A DNA stretch of 64,000 nt from the NCBI RefSeq assembly GCF_028554725.1, contig NC_071667.1, positions 9,407,501 through 9,471,500 of the forward strand, written 5' to 3'. The DNA is from Zeugodacus cucurbitae. Its lineage: Eukaryota; Arthropoda; Insecta; Diptera; Tephritidae. The position numbers and the translations under genes were made by a program. The notes beneath the pieces were generated by a model that did no database searches, was not told the origin of the DNA, and saw only the letters and a program-made list of their open reading frames with translations. Shown here in pieces: positions 15,601 through 26,824 of the stretch (positions are counted from its first letter, which is position 1; every line of letters starts with the position of its first letter).

Positions 15601-17274
15601 CTTCTTATTAACAATTATGTGTATTTTTGTATACTTCTAGTGCAACTTATTAATGCCTCACCCGAATTATCGCAAAGACTCTTCGGCTTAATGAAACCAG
15701 CAGCAACTGTCCAACCACAACAACAACAAACACAAAAGGATACAAACGAACCTGCGACCTCACAAATATCACTGCTACAATTCAATGAACCACATGAGGT
15801 GACAACACATCTGCCCACTGCCTTGGGTCTGAAAGTACGTAGTGCATTGCAATTAACTACTTCACCACCACAACAACAACAACAACAGAGCAGTGCCCAG
15901 AACTCCAATTCACTGCTGAAGCAACAATTGCGTGCTGGTTTAAAAGAAATATCTAACAATATTTCAAATGAACCAATGGCCACTAGTAGCGCCGATTTCA
16001 GCTGTTCAGCACTGCAATCGCTGGCAAGTGTCGCCGAACGTCAGAAGCCTAATGCAATACAGCCACCATCTGCTAGTAATTTGCACCACCAGTTCTTGCT
16101 GCATATGGCCGCAAACCCGATGCTGAAACCCAGTGCAGATTTCTTTCGACAGCAGGAACAAACAACTACACAAGAGCAACAGCAACAGCAATCACAAGGT
16201 AAACAATCTCAAACACAAGCCCAACTGTTGCAGCATACAACAGACGCACAGCCGACACAATTACACGAACAGGAATTGCAACGTGAAGACAGCATGTCAC
16301 CCACAAATATGGATCTCATACTCGATCAAACTGATAAATCCGAGCCCGAATTGACTTTGGCGGATGAAACAGCTGGTTTGGAATATAAAAACAATGAAAT
16401 ATCACTGGGAAACACCGATGATGCGGTCGCTATTACAACAATAACAATAGGCGATGGACCTGACAATGAGAGTGTAAATGCGCAAACTACCGCAGCAGCG
16501 GTAACCACAAATACCCGATCAGGCGCCACACCACGTCGACCAGTGCAGCGCCGACGGATACGACGCAAAGCTCAATCCACAATCGACGATCAAGCTGAGC
16601 ACTTGACAGAGATGTCGGTACGTGGACTGGATCTGTTCCGTTATGCGCGCATTAATGAAGGCGTCTACCAGTGCACCGAATGTGCTAAAGAAGATTTGCA
16701 AAAGACTTTCAAGAATAAATACAGCTTCCAGCGACATGCCTTCCTGTATCACGAGGGTAAGGTGCGCAAGGTGTTCCCATGCACGTTGTGCGGCAAGGAA
16801 TTCTCACGCCCGGATAAAATGAAAAATCACCTAAAGATGGCGCATGAGAATTTCGTTGCACGGGATACTAGTAGCTTTAATCCGCTAAACTATTTAATTA
16901 CGGCGGCAACGGCGGAAGAAATGCAAACCGCAATATTGACGGCAAGCGCTGCAGCACAACAACAACTACAACAACCATCTATCATACAGGACAATTACTT
17001 GGGCAATGGTGTTAGTATTACCAAAGCCACGCCGCGACAACGAGACAATTCGCGTTCAACATCGCCAAACTCAGCAGCGGCATTGCTGAAATCGCAGAAG
17101 GAGTTAACCATTAAAAACGAGATTGTCATCTCACCTTCGCCCTCACCCGAACCGATTATAACGGTGCCAACGAATGGCACGGCGACATCGGCACTTGCCG
17201 TAGTCACAAAATCCGCAAATATGTCCGTGTTGCAGGCGAAACGTATAACGCAAAGACTGGAAGAGGTTAATTAA
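8072..17274 (+). CDS. ttk: tramtrack, p88-type isoform (alternative zinc-finger exon 15641-17274)
   Basis: Second product of the same gene: 8072-8215, 8303-8827, 8900-9001, 9233-9320, then 15641-17274, about 830 residues (Drosophila p88 is about 813). The acceptor TTCTAG at 15640 opens in phase 1, exactly what the donor at 9320 requires, so it replaces both p69-specific exons. The exon is Gln-rich at first. It then carries a basic RRRIRRKAQ stretch and two C2H2 fingers (first Cys near residue 627, second finger near 667), a different pair from p69 and therefore expected to have different DNA specificity. Near the end is a Ser/Pro-rich stretch (ISPSPSPEP). The stop used here is at 17272. A possible extra last exon is described under findings. 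The large intron contains the p69 3'UTR. Confidence 0.9.
9321..11468 (+). other. tramtrack intron before the p69-specific exons
   Basis: AT-rich intron between the common donor (9321 GTAAGT) and the p69 acceptor at 11468. No coding signal, RNA gene or transposon ends were recognised. Confidence 0.6.
12639..15640 (+). other. p69 3'UTR and remaining p88 intron
   Basis: Strongly AT-rich, with many AATAAA-like hexamers (for example 13804-13809), so the p69 transcript could end at several places. No open frame of interest was seen. The segment ends in the p88 acceptor at 15640. Confidence 0.5.
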
Positions 17275-20123
17275 ATTTAAAATGACTAAAATACCACTAA
17301 ATAATTATTAATCATAAGATGTAGTGTATTTAAAATCATATAAATGTTAATTAAGTTTTAAACTTTTATTTTTTGTAGGCCGCAAAGTGCAAGAAATAGT
17401 ATACAATAATAACTTTAATGGTTGTGTCGATACGAACGCGCAACTGAAAGTCTGACTTATCTATAAACTAATGCACAAAAATCTACTCATTTACTTAAAT
17501 ACATATATACATAGATATTTTTATTGTGGTTTACTATAATATATGTTAAATGCTAATTTAAAAGCAAAATACTAGTGATAGAAAGTAGAGTTGAAGTTGA
17601 GGAAAATCTTATGAAAATACACAAAACAATTAACTTGGCACAAAAATATGAGATTAAAAGTTTTACATACATTCATACATAGATATTAATACAATAATTA
17701 TTTTGAATAGTTCTTCTAAACAAAACATACGAAGCGCACAAACAAAGCCTTAAAAACATTATACCTACGTTTACTTAAATAATATACACACATATTTAAA
17801 AAAATAAGTATATATTTATATGAAAATGTTAAGCAATATGTAGCCATAAGTTTAAACATTTTATAAACTATTAATTTGTAAATAATTTAAGAGCCGTCCA
17901 TTTTATCGCTAAAATTAAGCGCACACATATAGTTAAATATAGGTGTGTGTGCGTATATATATTGCTGCAATTATTAGCTTAATAATGTAATTTATATAAA
18001 GAAATTTAGTTTTCCTATACATTTATTTATTGTAATTAACTCAGTTCATTTAATTTATACTCTTCCTTTTCTTTTTGTTAAAAATTTTTAACTTTAAAAT
18101 GGTCAATTATTTTTGCCAGACTGCTAAACTAGTGGATTCAAATAATTTCATTTAAATATGGCTGCTCCTCGTTCTTTAATGCCTAGTCTTAAAAGCCTTA
18201 AATACGATCCTTAGTATTAAGCTAGGTAATAGTAAATATTCAAGTAATGCAGGATTAAACATCACTATACACTTACGAATACGCGCTCGTATACAGAGTT
18301 AAGACCCGAATTACATGTATTTGTCGAGAAATTTGAGTCTGAGAAGTGTCAGTATAACTTGTATACCTTTATTTTCTCCTTTTTTATGCTTAACCCCTTT
18401 TCAGTTGAATACTTATTTTTATATCAACTCGTGCTATTTTATATTCTCATTATGTAAACACTTAATGGCACAGCCATACGAATATGTTTGTAATTTATTA
18501 TTTATATTTATTCAGTATTTCTCCTTGTGTTATTTAAAGTCACCGCAAATAAACATATTTTCTACAGGTAACAGAAATACAATAATGCTTTACACATCAT
18601 AAATTAACTGTTTTAATTTTATTTGAAAAAAAAAAATATGTTTCGAGTATTTAGTATTTTTTCATGTATTTGATAAAGCTAAACAACTTTTTCACATTTA
18701 ATAACATTTTATTTTATTCAAATGGAAAAATCATTTTTAATTACTTTTTAATTTTATACAAATTTTCAATAACACATTATATATTTTTTAAGACTACACG
18801 CAATACATGATATTTCAAGAGTTATCTTCAGTCCAAATGCATAAAACAAAATTATAAATACGATAAAATAAAGTAAGTCTATTAAAATTCAATTTGAAAA
18901 TAATAATGTTGATATTATAAAATAAATTTCTAAATTTTTAAGTTTTCGCGCATAATTAATAATGTTTCATTTAAATTTTATGTTATTAGCCAATCTTCTG
19001 TATGATGTTTCTTATTTGTGATCTTTTTTCAAGCTACTTGAAGCATACTTAATATTATGTTAATTATATTATTTTATTTTATCATTTGTAAATATTATTT
19101 ATCGAATACGTATTTAAGTTAATACTCAACAGATAACATCGCATATTAAAAACAAGAAACTGCAAATAATTAACACATAAATAGGTTAAGTTAAAACGCA
19201 AGACTTATGCAAACAATTTTATAGATTTATGTATTTACTCAACGCTCAATTCTTAAGAATGCAGCAAAGATGCACATTTTTCATTTTCATCGAAAGTTAT
19301 ATGAGTTAAATGTATTATTCGCTGGAACATATTTTTAAAAGAATTTTAAAAGTTTTTAGTATGTATAATAAAATAGATGCTCAAGACTTAATCCAGTGAT
19401 AGACTTAATTATGAAAAATTTATAAAAATCTAGTTAAATATTCTTATATAAAGTAATTTAAATAAAATTGTACTAAAATATATTTCTAAATGATATATTT
19501 CTGATTTAGGCCATTAAAATGTAAAATGCAAGCGCAAAATAATAATGTGTCTATCTAAATTGAAATTATTTCACATTTTAACTGAATTTTGTCAACTACT
19601 ATAGTTTAGAGCTAAGAAATTGCAAAGACTTTTGCATTTACATTAAATATATATGCCTTTATACTTATTTCAAACATGAATATTTGGTTTGTCTTTATTA
19701 AACGAAAACTATTCGTCTATGGATTTGGATAAAATTTTTGTCGATTTTTTGACAATTTTAAGAAAGAGTTAATCAAAAATTAATTAATAACACTATACGA
19801 AATCTACTTTTTTTTGTATATTGGACCACCTACAAAATTTCGAACTTCAAAAATAAATATTTCGATTTTGGAGCCACACTTAGAAAGTCGAAGAACACAG
19901 GTATTTTACTTATAAATCAATCTACCGTAAAAAAAGTAAAGTTTAGTTCAATACTCAACCGAGTGTGGTACAAAGTAATTTTTAAAACGGTAATTTTAGA
20001 AAATTCGTTTGTTTTCTAATTATTTATTTTATTGTTATTATAAATGAAATCCTTATCTAACATACATATATCCGCACATTTACAGAATAAATTGTAAAAT
20101 CTAATTTAATATAACGAACTCAG
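17275..20123. other. tramtrack p88 3'UTR and convergent intergenic DNA
   Basis: Very AT-rich, with several AATAAA-like signals on both strands, lying between tramtrack (+) and CstF50 (-). I see no gene here. The open frame around 18315-18602 is low-complexity and unsupported. Confidence 0.5.
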
Positions 20124-21601
20124 CTACTGATTAGTTGAACGACGATACCAAAAGCGTGCACGAAAATCGTCTGAGCAAGTTAGGAAAGCCGGGGAGTTAG
20201 GTGAATGTGTTATAAAACGCACTGGACCATTATGGCCCAATGACATCAGATTCAAACGACCGCCGTTGCGAGAATTCCATGAACAGAGAGAAGTTGTGGC
20301 TTCATCGGGGAAAAGCACATAATCTTCGGTGTGATTGAATACGGCCTGTGTATTGTGTTCCTGTTTGCCAGTAGTTCCAGCACCTGTGTATGTTTGTACT
20401 GGGCGGCTAGTGCATAATTCCCATAAATAAACCAAGGAATCCTTGCCAGATGAAAGCAAATACTAAAACATAAAGAAAGTATTAGACATATTCGTAGTAT
20501 GGATAAATGGTTACATTTTGACCTTTTTTTAGCTTTTCGTTTACTAACAAACACTGCACAATATAAACAATAGAAAATATATAACAAAAATGTTAGTTCC
20601 ATTACCTTTCCATTTCTGGTGAATTCCAGCGAACAAATTTCTGCACCTGCATGTGCCTCGGGTATTGTATTAATACAGCGTCCACTGACACCGTCCCAGA
20701 TTTTAATGGCACCATCCAAACTGCCCGTGGCATATAACTTCGCTGTCGGCGCAAACTTTACACAGGTTACTGCTGCTTTGTGTTGCTGAGATGGTATGGC
20801 ACTCACAAAACATTGTGATGTGTGTACGTCATAGAGTCGCAAAACAAAGTGTTCTGTACCAATTGCCATATAATCACCGGTAGGATGGAATGACAGACAG
20901 GTTACGGGTTCACAATCAGTAAAGACTTTATGTGCTTTTTTCACTGAAGGTTTTGCAATATCAAAAAGTTTTACAGTGCCATCTCGTGAACCGGAAGCAA
21001 GTATATGTTCTTTTGGATGGAATTCCAAATACGCTACTTCGTCTGTGTGATCATACAGCGTACGTATAACAGGATGTCCTTGTTGTTCACGACCCGGTTC
21101 TATGTCTTCTGGTGCCGATTTAGCCAACATGCGCTCAACATCCAAGATTTTTATACTTGCATCTACACTACCTGTAGCAACGAGTGTACCATCGTGACTA
21201 AATGCGCCAGCGCGACAAGACTGCTTATGCGATGTAACGTAAGCAGTTTCATATGAAGCTGGTTCCGGAGCAAGCGCAGATGCCTCAGGCTCAAATTCTA
21301 AATCAATTCCAGGCAGAACGTCGTCCTTAGGTGCTACAGGCTTTTCGGTAGTAGCCTGCATGCCGGCAATCATAACATGCAATAAGCGTTCGCTGGGCGC
21401 GCATTCATCTGCTTTTACTAACATGGATAATTCCATTGCAAATTTCTCCAGGCCATCATACATCAATTGACTGAAAGTAACATAAAATTGTAAATGTAAA
21501 AGGGTAAGTCAATAGTAATTCACTCACCTTATAATAAGTCTATAAAGAATTTCACGGTTTTTCACCAAATTTCTGGGATCTAATATTTCAATATCACGCA
21601 T
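20124..21601 (-). CDS. CstF50: cleavage stimulation factor 50 kDa subunit (CstF50/CSTF1), WD40 protein
   Basis: Nuclear subunit of the CstF complex that binds GU-rich elements downstream of poly(A) sites during mRNA 3' end cleavage. Three exons on the minus strand: 21528-21601, 20606-21470 and 20124-20462, giving 425 residues, the usual length. The N-terminus (MRDIEILDPRNLVKNREILY, then QLMYDGLEKFA) is the conserved dimerisation region. From about residue 100 onward there are WD40 repeats, for example repeats containing GSVDASIKILD, GSRDGTVKLFD and GSLDGAIKIWD. The last exon ends FRARFWYRR. Introns are short (143 and 57 bp) with GT/AG ends and keep frame. The long open frame reading through the second intron is an intron artefact. 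The gene is head-to-head with the NOP16-like gene about 0.5 kb away. Confidence 0.93.
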
Positions 21602-22109
21602 GTTTTCTATTTTTTCAGAAGTTTTAAAAATATTGAATCAAAACACAATTGTTTGTAATTTAATTGGCACAGCTGTTCAACAATGCCGCCGGTTCTGAAG
21701 CATAGTTCACAATCGAAATTGAACACATATATAATACAATTTTGGTGCAACCCTTCCGATTTTCCCCCAAAAGATATGAAGCAATTCAATTCAATGTTAT
21801 AAATTTCCTTAGTGTACACCATTCCATTAAAAAAAATATATAAATGTTTTTAATTTAAAAAAATTACACAATATTTGTTTTAACACAGATTTCAAATTGA
21901 GAAATGCTTTCGAATTTAAAGGCATCATTGAAATATTAAACATTGTATTCACAATAGTGCAATAAGCCAAACTACCGTGATTGTGCACTTGTTTTTGTTT
22001 ACTTCGGTTAAATGTCAAAAAAATTTATATGAATAAACACGTGTAGTTGTTCATAGCATCTTAAGTATTTATTAGATTCAAAAATAATCAATCTAATAAG
22101 AGAAGAAAA
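21602..22109. promoter_or_regulatory. divergent promoter region CstF50 / NOP16-like
   Basis: About 508 bp separate the two start codons on opposite strands, so a shared bidirectional promoter is likely. No specific element could be assigned by eye. Confidence 0.5.
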
Positions 22110-22849
22110 ATGAAAATTCGGAAGAATCATCAACGTAAGCGTTATCGCTACAATGTGAATAGAAAAACTATGAGAAAAACCCGTGAATCCACAGGAAAGA
22201 TAAAAGAGTATGTCCTTATCATTACTTATGATATATTTTTATATACAGAATTATAATTATTTAATTACATTACAGCCCTGAAATGAAAAAACTTTGGATT
22301 GAGACAAAGCGTAATAAAAACTTCTACGAAATGGGTCTGTCTTCTAATCCCAATAAAGCAGTTCCTATTCCAAATTTTAAACAAGCTCGCATAAAGACAG
22401 TGAAGATAGTAAACGGTTTTATTGAGGAAGAAATAGATGATGAAGAACTCAATGAAAAGATAACAGATCGCCCAAGAGGATATGTCATAGAACAATTAGA
22501 AGCAGATGCGGCTGCGCCAAGGGAAAAACTCCTAAGGTAATTGCAATTGTAGTAATATATATTTACATGCATGCATCGCAATAAATATATTAATTTTTGA
22601 TATTCTAGGCTACCTAAAAATTCTATCGAACATTTGAGTTACTTTCTGGACAAGTATAAATTTAACTACAAAGCAATGGTGACGGATAGACGAAATTATT
22701 TGCAATGGACATGGAAACAGTTTCGTATGAAAATAAGAAAATTTATGTCAATACCCGAACAATTTGATGAGTATTTGAAACAAAGAAATTTAAAAACCGG
22801 CGAAAAGCCAGCGTGGGAAGAATACGAGTCAGATAGTGAATGGAAGTAA
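22110..22849 (+). CDS. NOP16-family nucleolar ribosome-biogenesis protein
   Basis: Small basic nucleolar protein involved in 60S subunit maturation. Exons 22110-22207, 22276-22536 and 22609-22849 give 199 residues. The lysine/arginine-rich N-terminus (MKIRKNHQRKRYRYNVNRK) and the PEMKKLWIETKRNKNFYEMGLSSNPNKA block fit the NOP16 family. The C-terminal part has DRRNYLQWTWKQFRMKIRKF, also typical, and ends in an acidic tail. Both introns are about 70 bp with GT/AG ends and split codons that rejoin in frame. The family call rests on recognised sequence pattern and size; I did not run a profile. Confidence 0.85.
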
Positions 22850-25235
22850 TTGTAAAATACAGTCATTGTTTAGTCTAATAAGGGTTAGTTTTAAATAAAT
22901 TTTATAATAACTCAAAAATAAGATATAACACGACTTTATTAGAATAGTTTTATGTAAATATAAGTAATTTTCAAATCTGTCCCTCTTATGTTACCCGTCT
23001 GTGAAATGAGAGTGCATTGAGAAATTAGCATCTCTTTTTGGTGGGCACATGATGAAATCTGCATATTTTTAGCAGCAATGCGAATATTTCTTCTCCGCGG
23101 CGCTCTACCCGCCAAGATACCTGCAAATTTATTTCGAAGTCTCTTCTGTGCAACACATTCGAATAGGAGATATGAGCCAAGCATGTCGATAATCTAATAT
23201 ATGGGCGAAGCGACCATGTTCCTGCTTGCACTAGTTAAAGGGCGCATTATGCACCAGCTAGTGCATTCACTCGTTGCATGCTGCCTATCGACATAAGTAT
23301 ATATCATGTCTACATATGCATTCAACGTACCCCACTCGAATGAGGATGACGTTGGGCCCAGCATTGTCTGTAGTAAGGGTAATATGCGCCACAATACAGT
23401 CACAAACTGTGATTTCGTTAGCCAAATGCGTTTGTCGCCTGTAATGATGGTGGTGAAGAGATGGGCAATGGTAGTGGTGGCACTATTCCAGCGCATGTGC
23501 ATCAGGGCCATTGTGAAAATCGGCCTTTCCGTCTTTTGTGCTCGAGGTAAGTGGAAGGTAATTTTTAACGTTTTGTGAAAATCTAAAATTTACAACCTAA
23601 AACCTAAACATCATTCCAAAAATTGTGTGAAAAAATATCAAACAAATACTGGGTAAGTTGAAAATAATATTATTTTCTACAATCTCATCAAGTTAATTGT
23701 GAAAATCTACATTTGAAAAATCGTCTGCCAAAAATGTGTATCACACTGCTATAAGTAAAGTTTTTTTTGTAAAGATGAAAAATGGATATCACAAAGCCGG
23801 CCGGTGCTGCTATGAAATCTCTCCCGGAATGAGGATATTTAAAAAATTTAAAGCAATAAAATTGCAATTTTTTTTAAATATGTGTTAGGGCAAATTGTAT
23901 TAAAGTAGTTAACTTCGCACATCAAGCTGCAATAATGTATTTCAAAAGAAGTTTCCGTTAAAATTATTTAATTGGCTTAAAACAGGAAGTGTAATTTAAA
24001 AAAATAATCAATATAGGAAGGAACTTATTTTTAACATTCACAAATTTTTAAACTGGTTTAATTTGATTATTTAATTCTAATAATCAACTTAAATACCGCC
24101 GTTGTTACGATTTATAGCGTTATTCAATCAAATAAAGTATAACCCAAAAGATAAATGCATACAAATAAAGTATTTTGTTATTGTTGTAACAACAGAAAGT
24201 CAGCCTTATTTTTTTTCTGGAGTATGCTAGAAAGTTTAAAGGATTAAACACATTCATTCCAATCACTTAGAACCGACGTGAACAGAAAAATAGTTAGATT
24301 TTAAATTATAAGTATGATGAACTTATGACAAAAATTTTCAATGATATGCTGCATGTGAGATGCCCGAAAAATTTTTAAATTACACGTAGAGGTTTCTGTT
24401 TTCTTTTATTTATAAACAGAAGCAGAATAAATAACGAATATCATATAAAATCTGTTTCTGATCGTAAAAACAGAAAATAATTTATACCTAAAGAAACTTA
24501 TTTAGTTTTGCTTAGAACTGAGTTTCTATGAAAATAATATCACATTCCAAAGATAACAAAAAAAAACCAACACTATATTGCAATAAAATTTTAAAATAAA
24601 GTGCATAAATTACATATGTATATATTTGTTTGGATCAATATCCTTATAACCGCCTTCTGTAATCTTTAGTTAACTGTGAGAAAAAGTTTACACATTTTTT
24701 CTTCACCGACCGATGTGGTGTACGGCAAATATGCAACTATTCGAATGCACCACATATGGTCATATATACACACATACTCAAACACCTACAGTTGTGATTA
24801 TAATTAAATCTGTATGAAAAAGAAACATCCGTGTTGTAGGCAATTATTTCCACAATTCTTGAAAATCTGCGCAGTTCAATGCAATGGGATCGGCAGGAGG
24901 GAACAAACTGCAAAACTGACGCCCAGTAATTTGCACCAAATTATGAAAATGTCACCATCGTAAGACATACATATATGTATATACGTATAAATATATAAAT
25001 ATTTAAAAAGACAGCTAAAAAGCAATACTCGTGCATATATACATACAATTTTGTCCTGCGAGAAAAATGTTGAGTTAAATATACACGCAAACAATTATAT
25101 TAAATTTTATATAAATTTTCCACGGAACTGATTTTTTATTATTTTCATAATTTTTATATTCATATTTTCCGCCAGATTTTCACAATAATATATACTCGTC
25201 TAGAGAATATACTTTTATATGTATGTACATATATA
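22850..25235. other. intergenic region with an unexplained higher-GC island (about 22975-23550)
   Basis: Most of this stretch is AT-rich and featureless. The island at 22975-23550 is less AT-rich. On the minus strand it has a frame open for most of its length, interrupted by one TAG near 23194-23196; on the plus strand a strong donor-like CGAG|GTAAGT lies at 23546/23547. It could be a 5' non-coding exon, a decayed coding exon or a transposon scrap. I do not recognise it. Confidence 0.4.
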
Positions 25236-26824
25236 AAGGGTGCTTTTTTAGACATATGGTTTTCAAGAAGAAATAAAACGCATATAATTTAATATTATGA
25301 CCAAGAATTTAGCTTTGTTATAAAGATAATGGTTTGCCATTATATTTTAAAAATGATTTCGAGCAAGTCTCGAATAAATTCCAGCTCAGAGCCCCAATTT
25401 TCGACCACTTTTTACGGCAATTGGGACCGCATGTCAGCACCAAACATTGTGGCAGGGTAATCCTGTTCATTATGAAATGGCAAACCTAAATGAATATAAA
25501 TCAAGTAACAGGAGTCAAAAAACAACTCCAAACAAGTAAGGAAGGGGTAAGTTCGGGTGTAACCAAGTCCATGAAAGGTTTGAAACCACTAATATTAAGT
25601 ATATGGGAGTTAGGTGAAGTTATGACCCGATGTCACGTATTTTAGACACGGATACATATTATTAAAATAAATATATTCCCTCCGAATTTCTTCAAAATAT
25701 CTGAGAGACTTACCTATATTTTCGGTAAAAAGAATTAGAAGTACTGAGGTCTTATGTTCGATATATGGGGACTTGAAAATTTATGGTCCGATTTCGATGA
25801 TTTTTAGAAGGGCGATGCCACACTAGAAATGTAGTATTTGTACAAAGTTATGCTCCGATATCTTCACTAGTGCTTACTTTATATATTGTAAAGTAAACGA
25901 TTCAGATTGTATTCAAAGTTCTGGTATATAGGAAGTAGGCGTGATTGTGAACCGATTTGGCCTGTTTTTACAACATATCATTGGAATGTAAGGAAAATAT
26001 TACAAACCGAATTTTATTGAAATTGGTCGAGTAGTTTCGGAGATATGGTTTTTGACCCATAAGTAGGCGGAACCACGCCCATTTGACATTTTGTATACCA
26101 TTTTGAGTGTAGCTCTTCTGTAGCTTCTTTATAATGAAATTTAAGGTTCCTGTTCGTTTTCCTTACTGAATTAAAGCATTTTTAGAAGTTTTCAACGCAA
26201 CCATTGTATGGGAGGTGGGCGTGGTTATAATCCGATTTCCTCCGTTTTTGGATTATATAAAGAAATGCCTGAAAAAAAGACTCCTAAGAGTTTCGTTGAT
26301 ATAGCTTTAGTAGTTTACGAGATATATACAAAAATCTTAGAATGGGGCGGGGCCACGCATACTTTCCCAAAAAAATTACATCCAAATATGCCCTAGAACA
26401 ATCCTTTATACCAAATTTCACTTTCATAGCTTAATTTATGGCCTAGTCATAGCTCTTTATGTGTTTTCAGTTATCGCCATTTTGTGGGCGTGACAGTGGT
26501 CCGATTCCGCCCATCTTCGAACGTAACTTTCTTATGGTGCCAAGGAACACGTGTTCCAAGTTTCATTAAGATATCTCAATTTTTACTCAAGTTACAGCTT
26601 GCACGGACGGACAGACGGACGGACGGACAGACATCCGGATTTCAAATCTACTCGTCACCCTGATCACTTTGGTATATATAACCTTATATCTAACTCGTTT
26701 AGTTTTAGGACTTCCAAACAACCGTTATGTAGACAAAACTATAATACCCTCTTCGCAACTTTTGTTGCGAGAGTATAAAAAAGTATTGCATCATTGAAAA
26801 ACACTCGTCTAAAAAAACACCCTT
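25236..26824. mobile_element. Tc1/mariner-type non-autonomous element with TIRs and TA duplication, hosting a nested repeat
   Basis: The left end AAGGGTGCTTTTTTAGAC (25236) is mirrored at the right end by GTCTAAAAAAACACCCTT (ending 26824), with one mismatch. Both ends are flanked by TA (25234-25235 and 26825-26826), as expected for a TA-targeting DNA transposon. Only about 300 bp of its own left interior and a short right piece remain. The centre is a later insertion of a DINE-1-like repeat (25533-26780). No intact transposase frame is visible. Confidence 0.75.
25533..26780 (+). mobile_element. DINE-1/Helentron-like interspersed repeat, copy 1
   Basis: Starts with AAGTAAGGAAGGGGTAAGTTCGGGT and related text, and ends in GCGAGAGTATAAAA. 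Near the 3' end is a perfect hairpin (TCGCAAC/GTTGCGA, 26753-26770, four-base loop). Internally it has a GACG/GACA tetranucleotide tract (about 26602-26633), i.e. (GTCY)n on the other strand. Subterminal inverted repeats, a (GTCY)n tract and a terminal hairpin are hallmarks of DINE-1/HINE elements. Two related copies lie at 59505-60700 and 60788-61580 in the opposite orientation, and a short terminal piece near 34605-34655. It is non-coding. Confidence 0.65.

Noticed and set aside
21005..21256. Plus-strand frame inside CstF50
   Set aside because: It is antisense to WD40 coding sequence, with no independent evidence.
26602..26633. GACG/GACA tandem tract, considered as a CRISPR-like or satellite array
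   Set aside because: It is the four-base microsatellite inside a DINE-1-like repeat, with no spacers, and the genome is eukaryotic.
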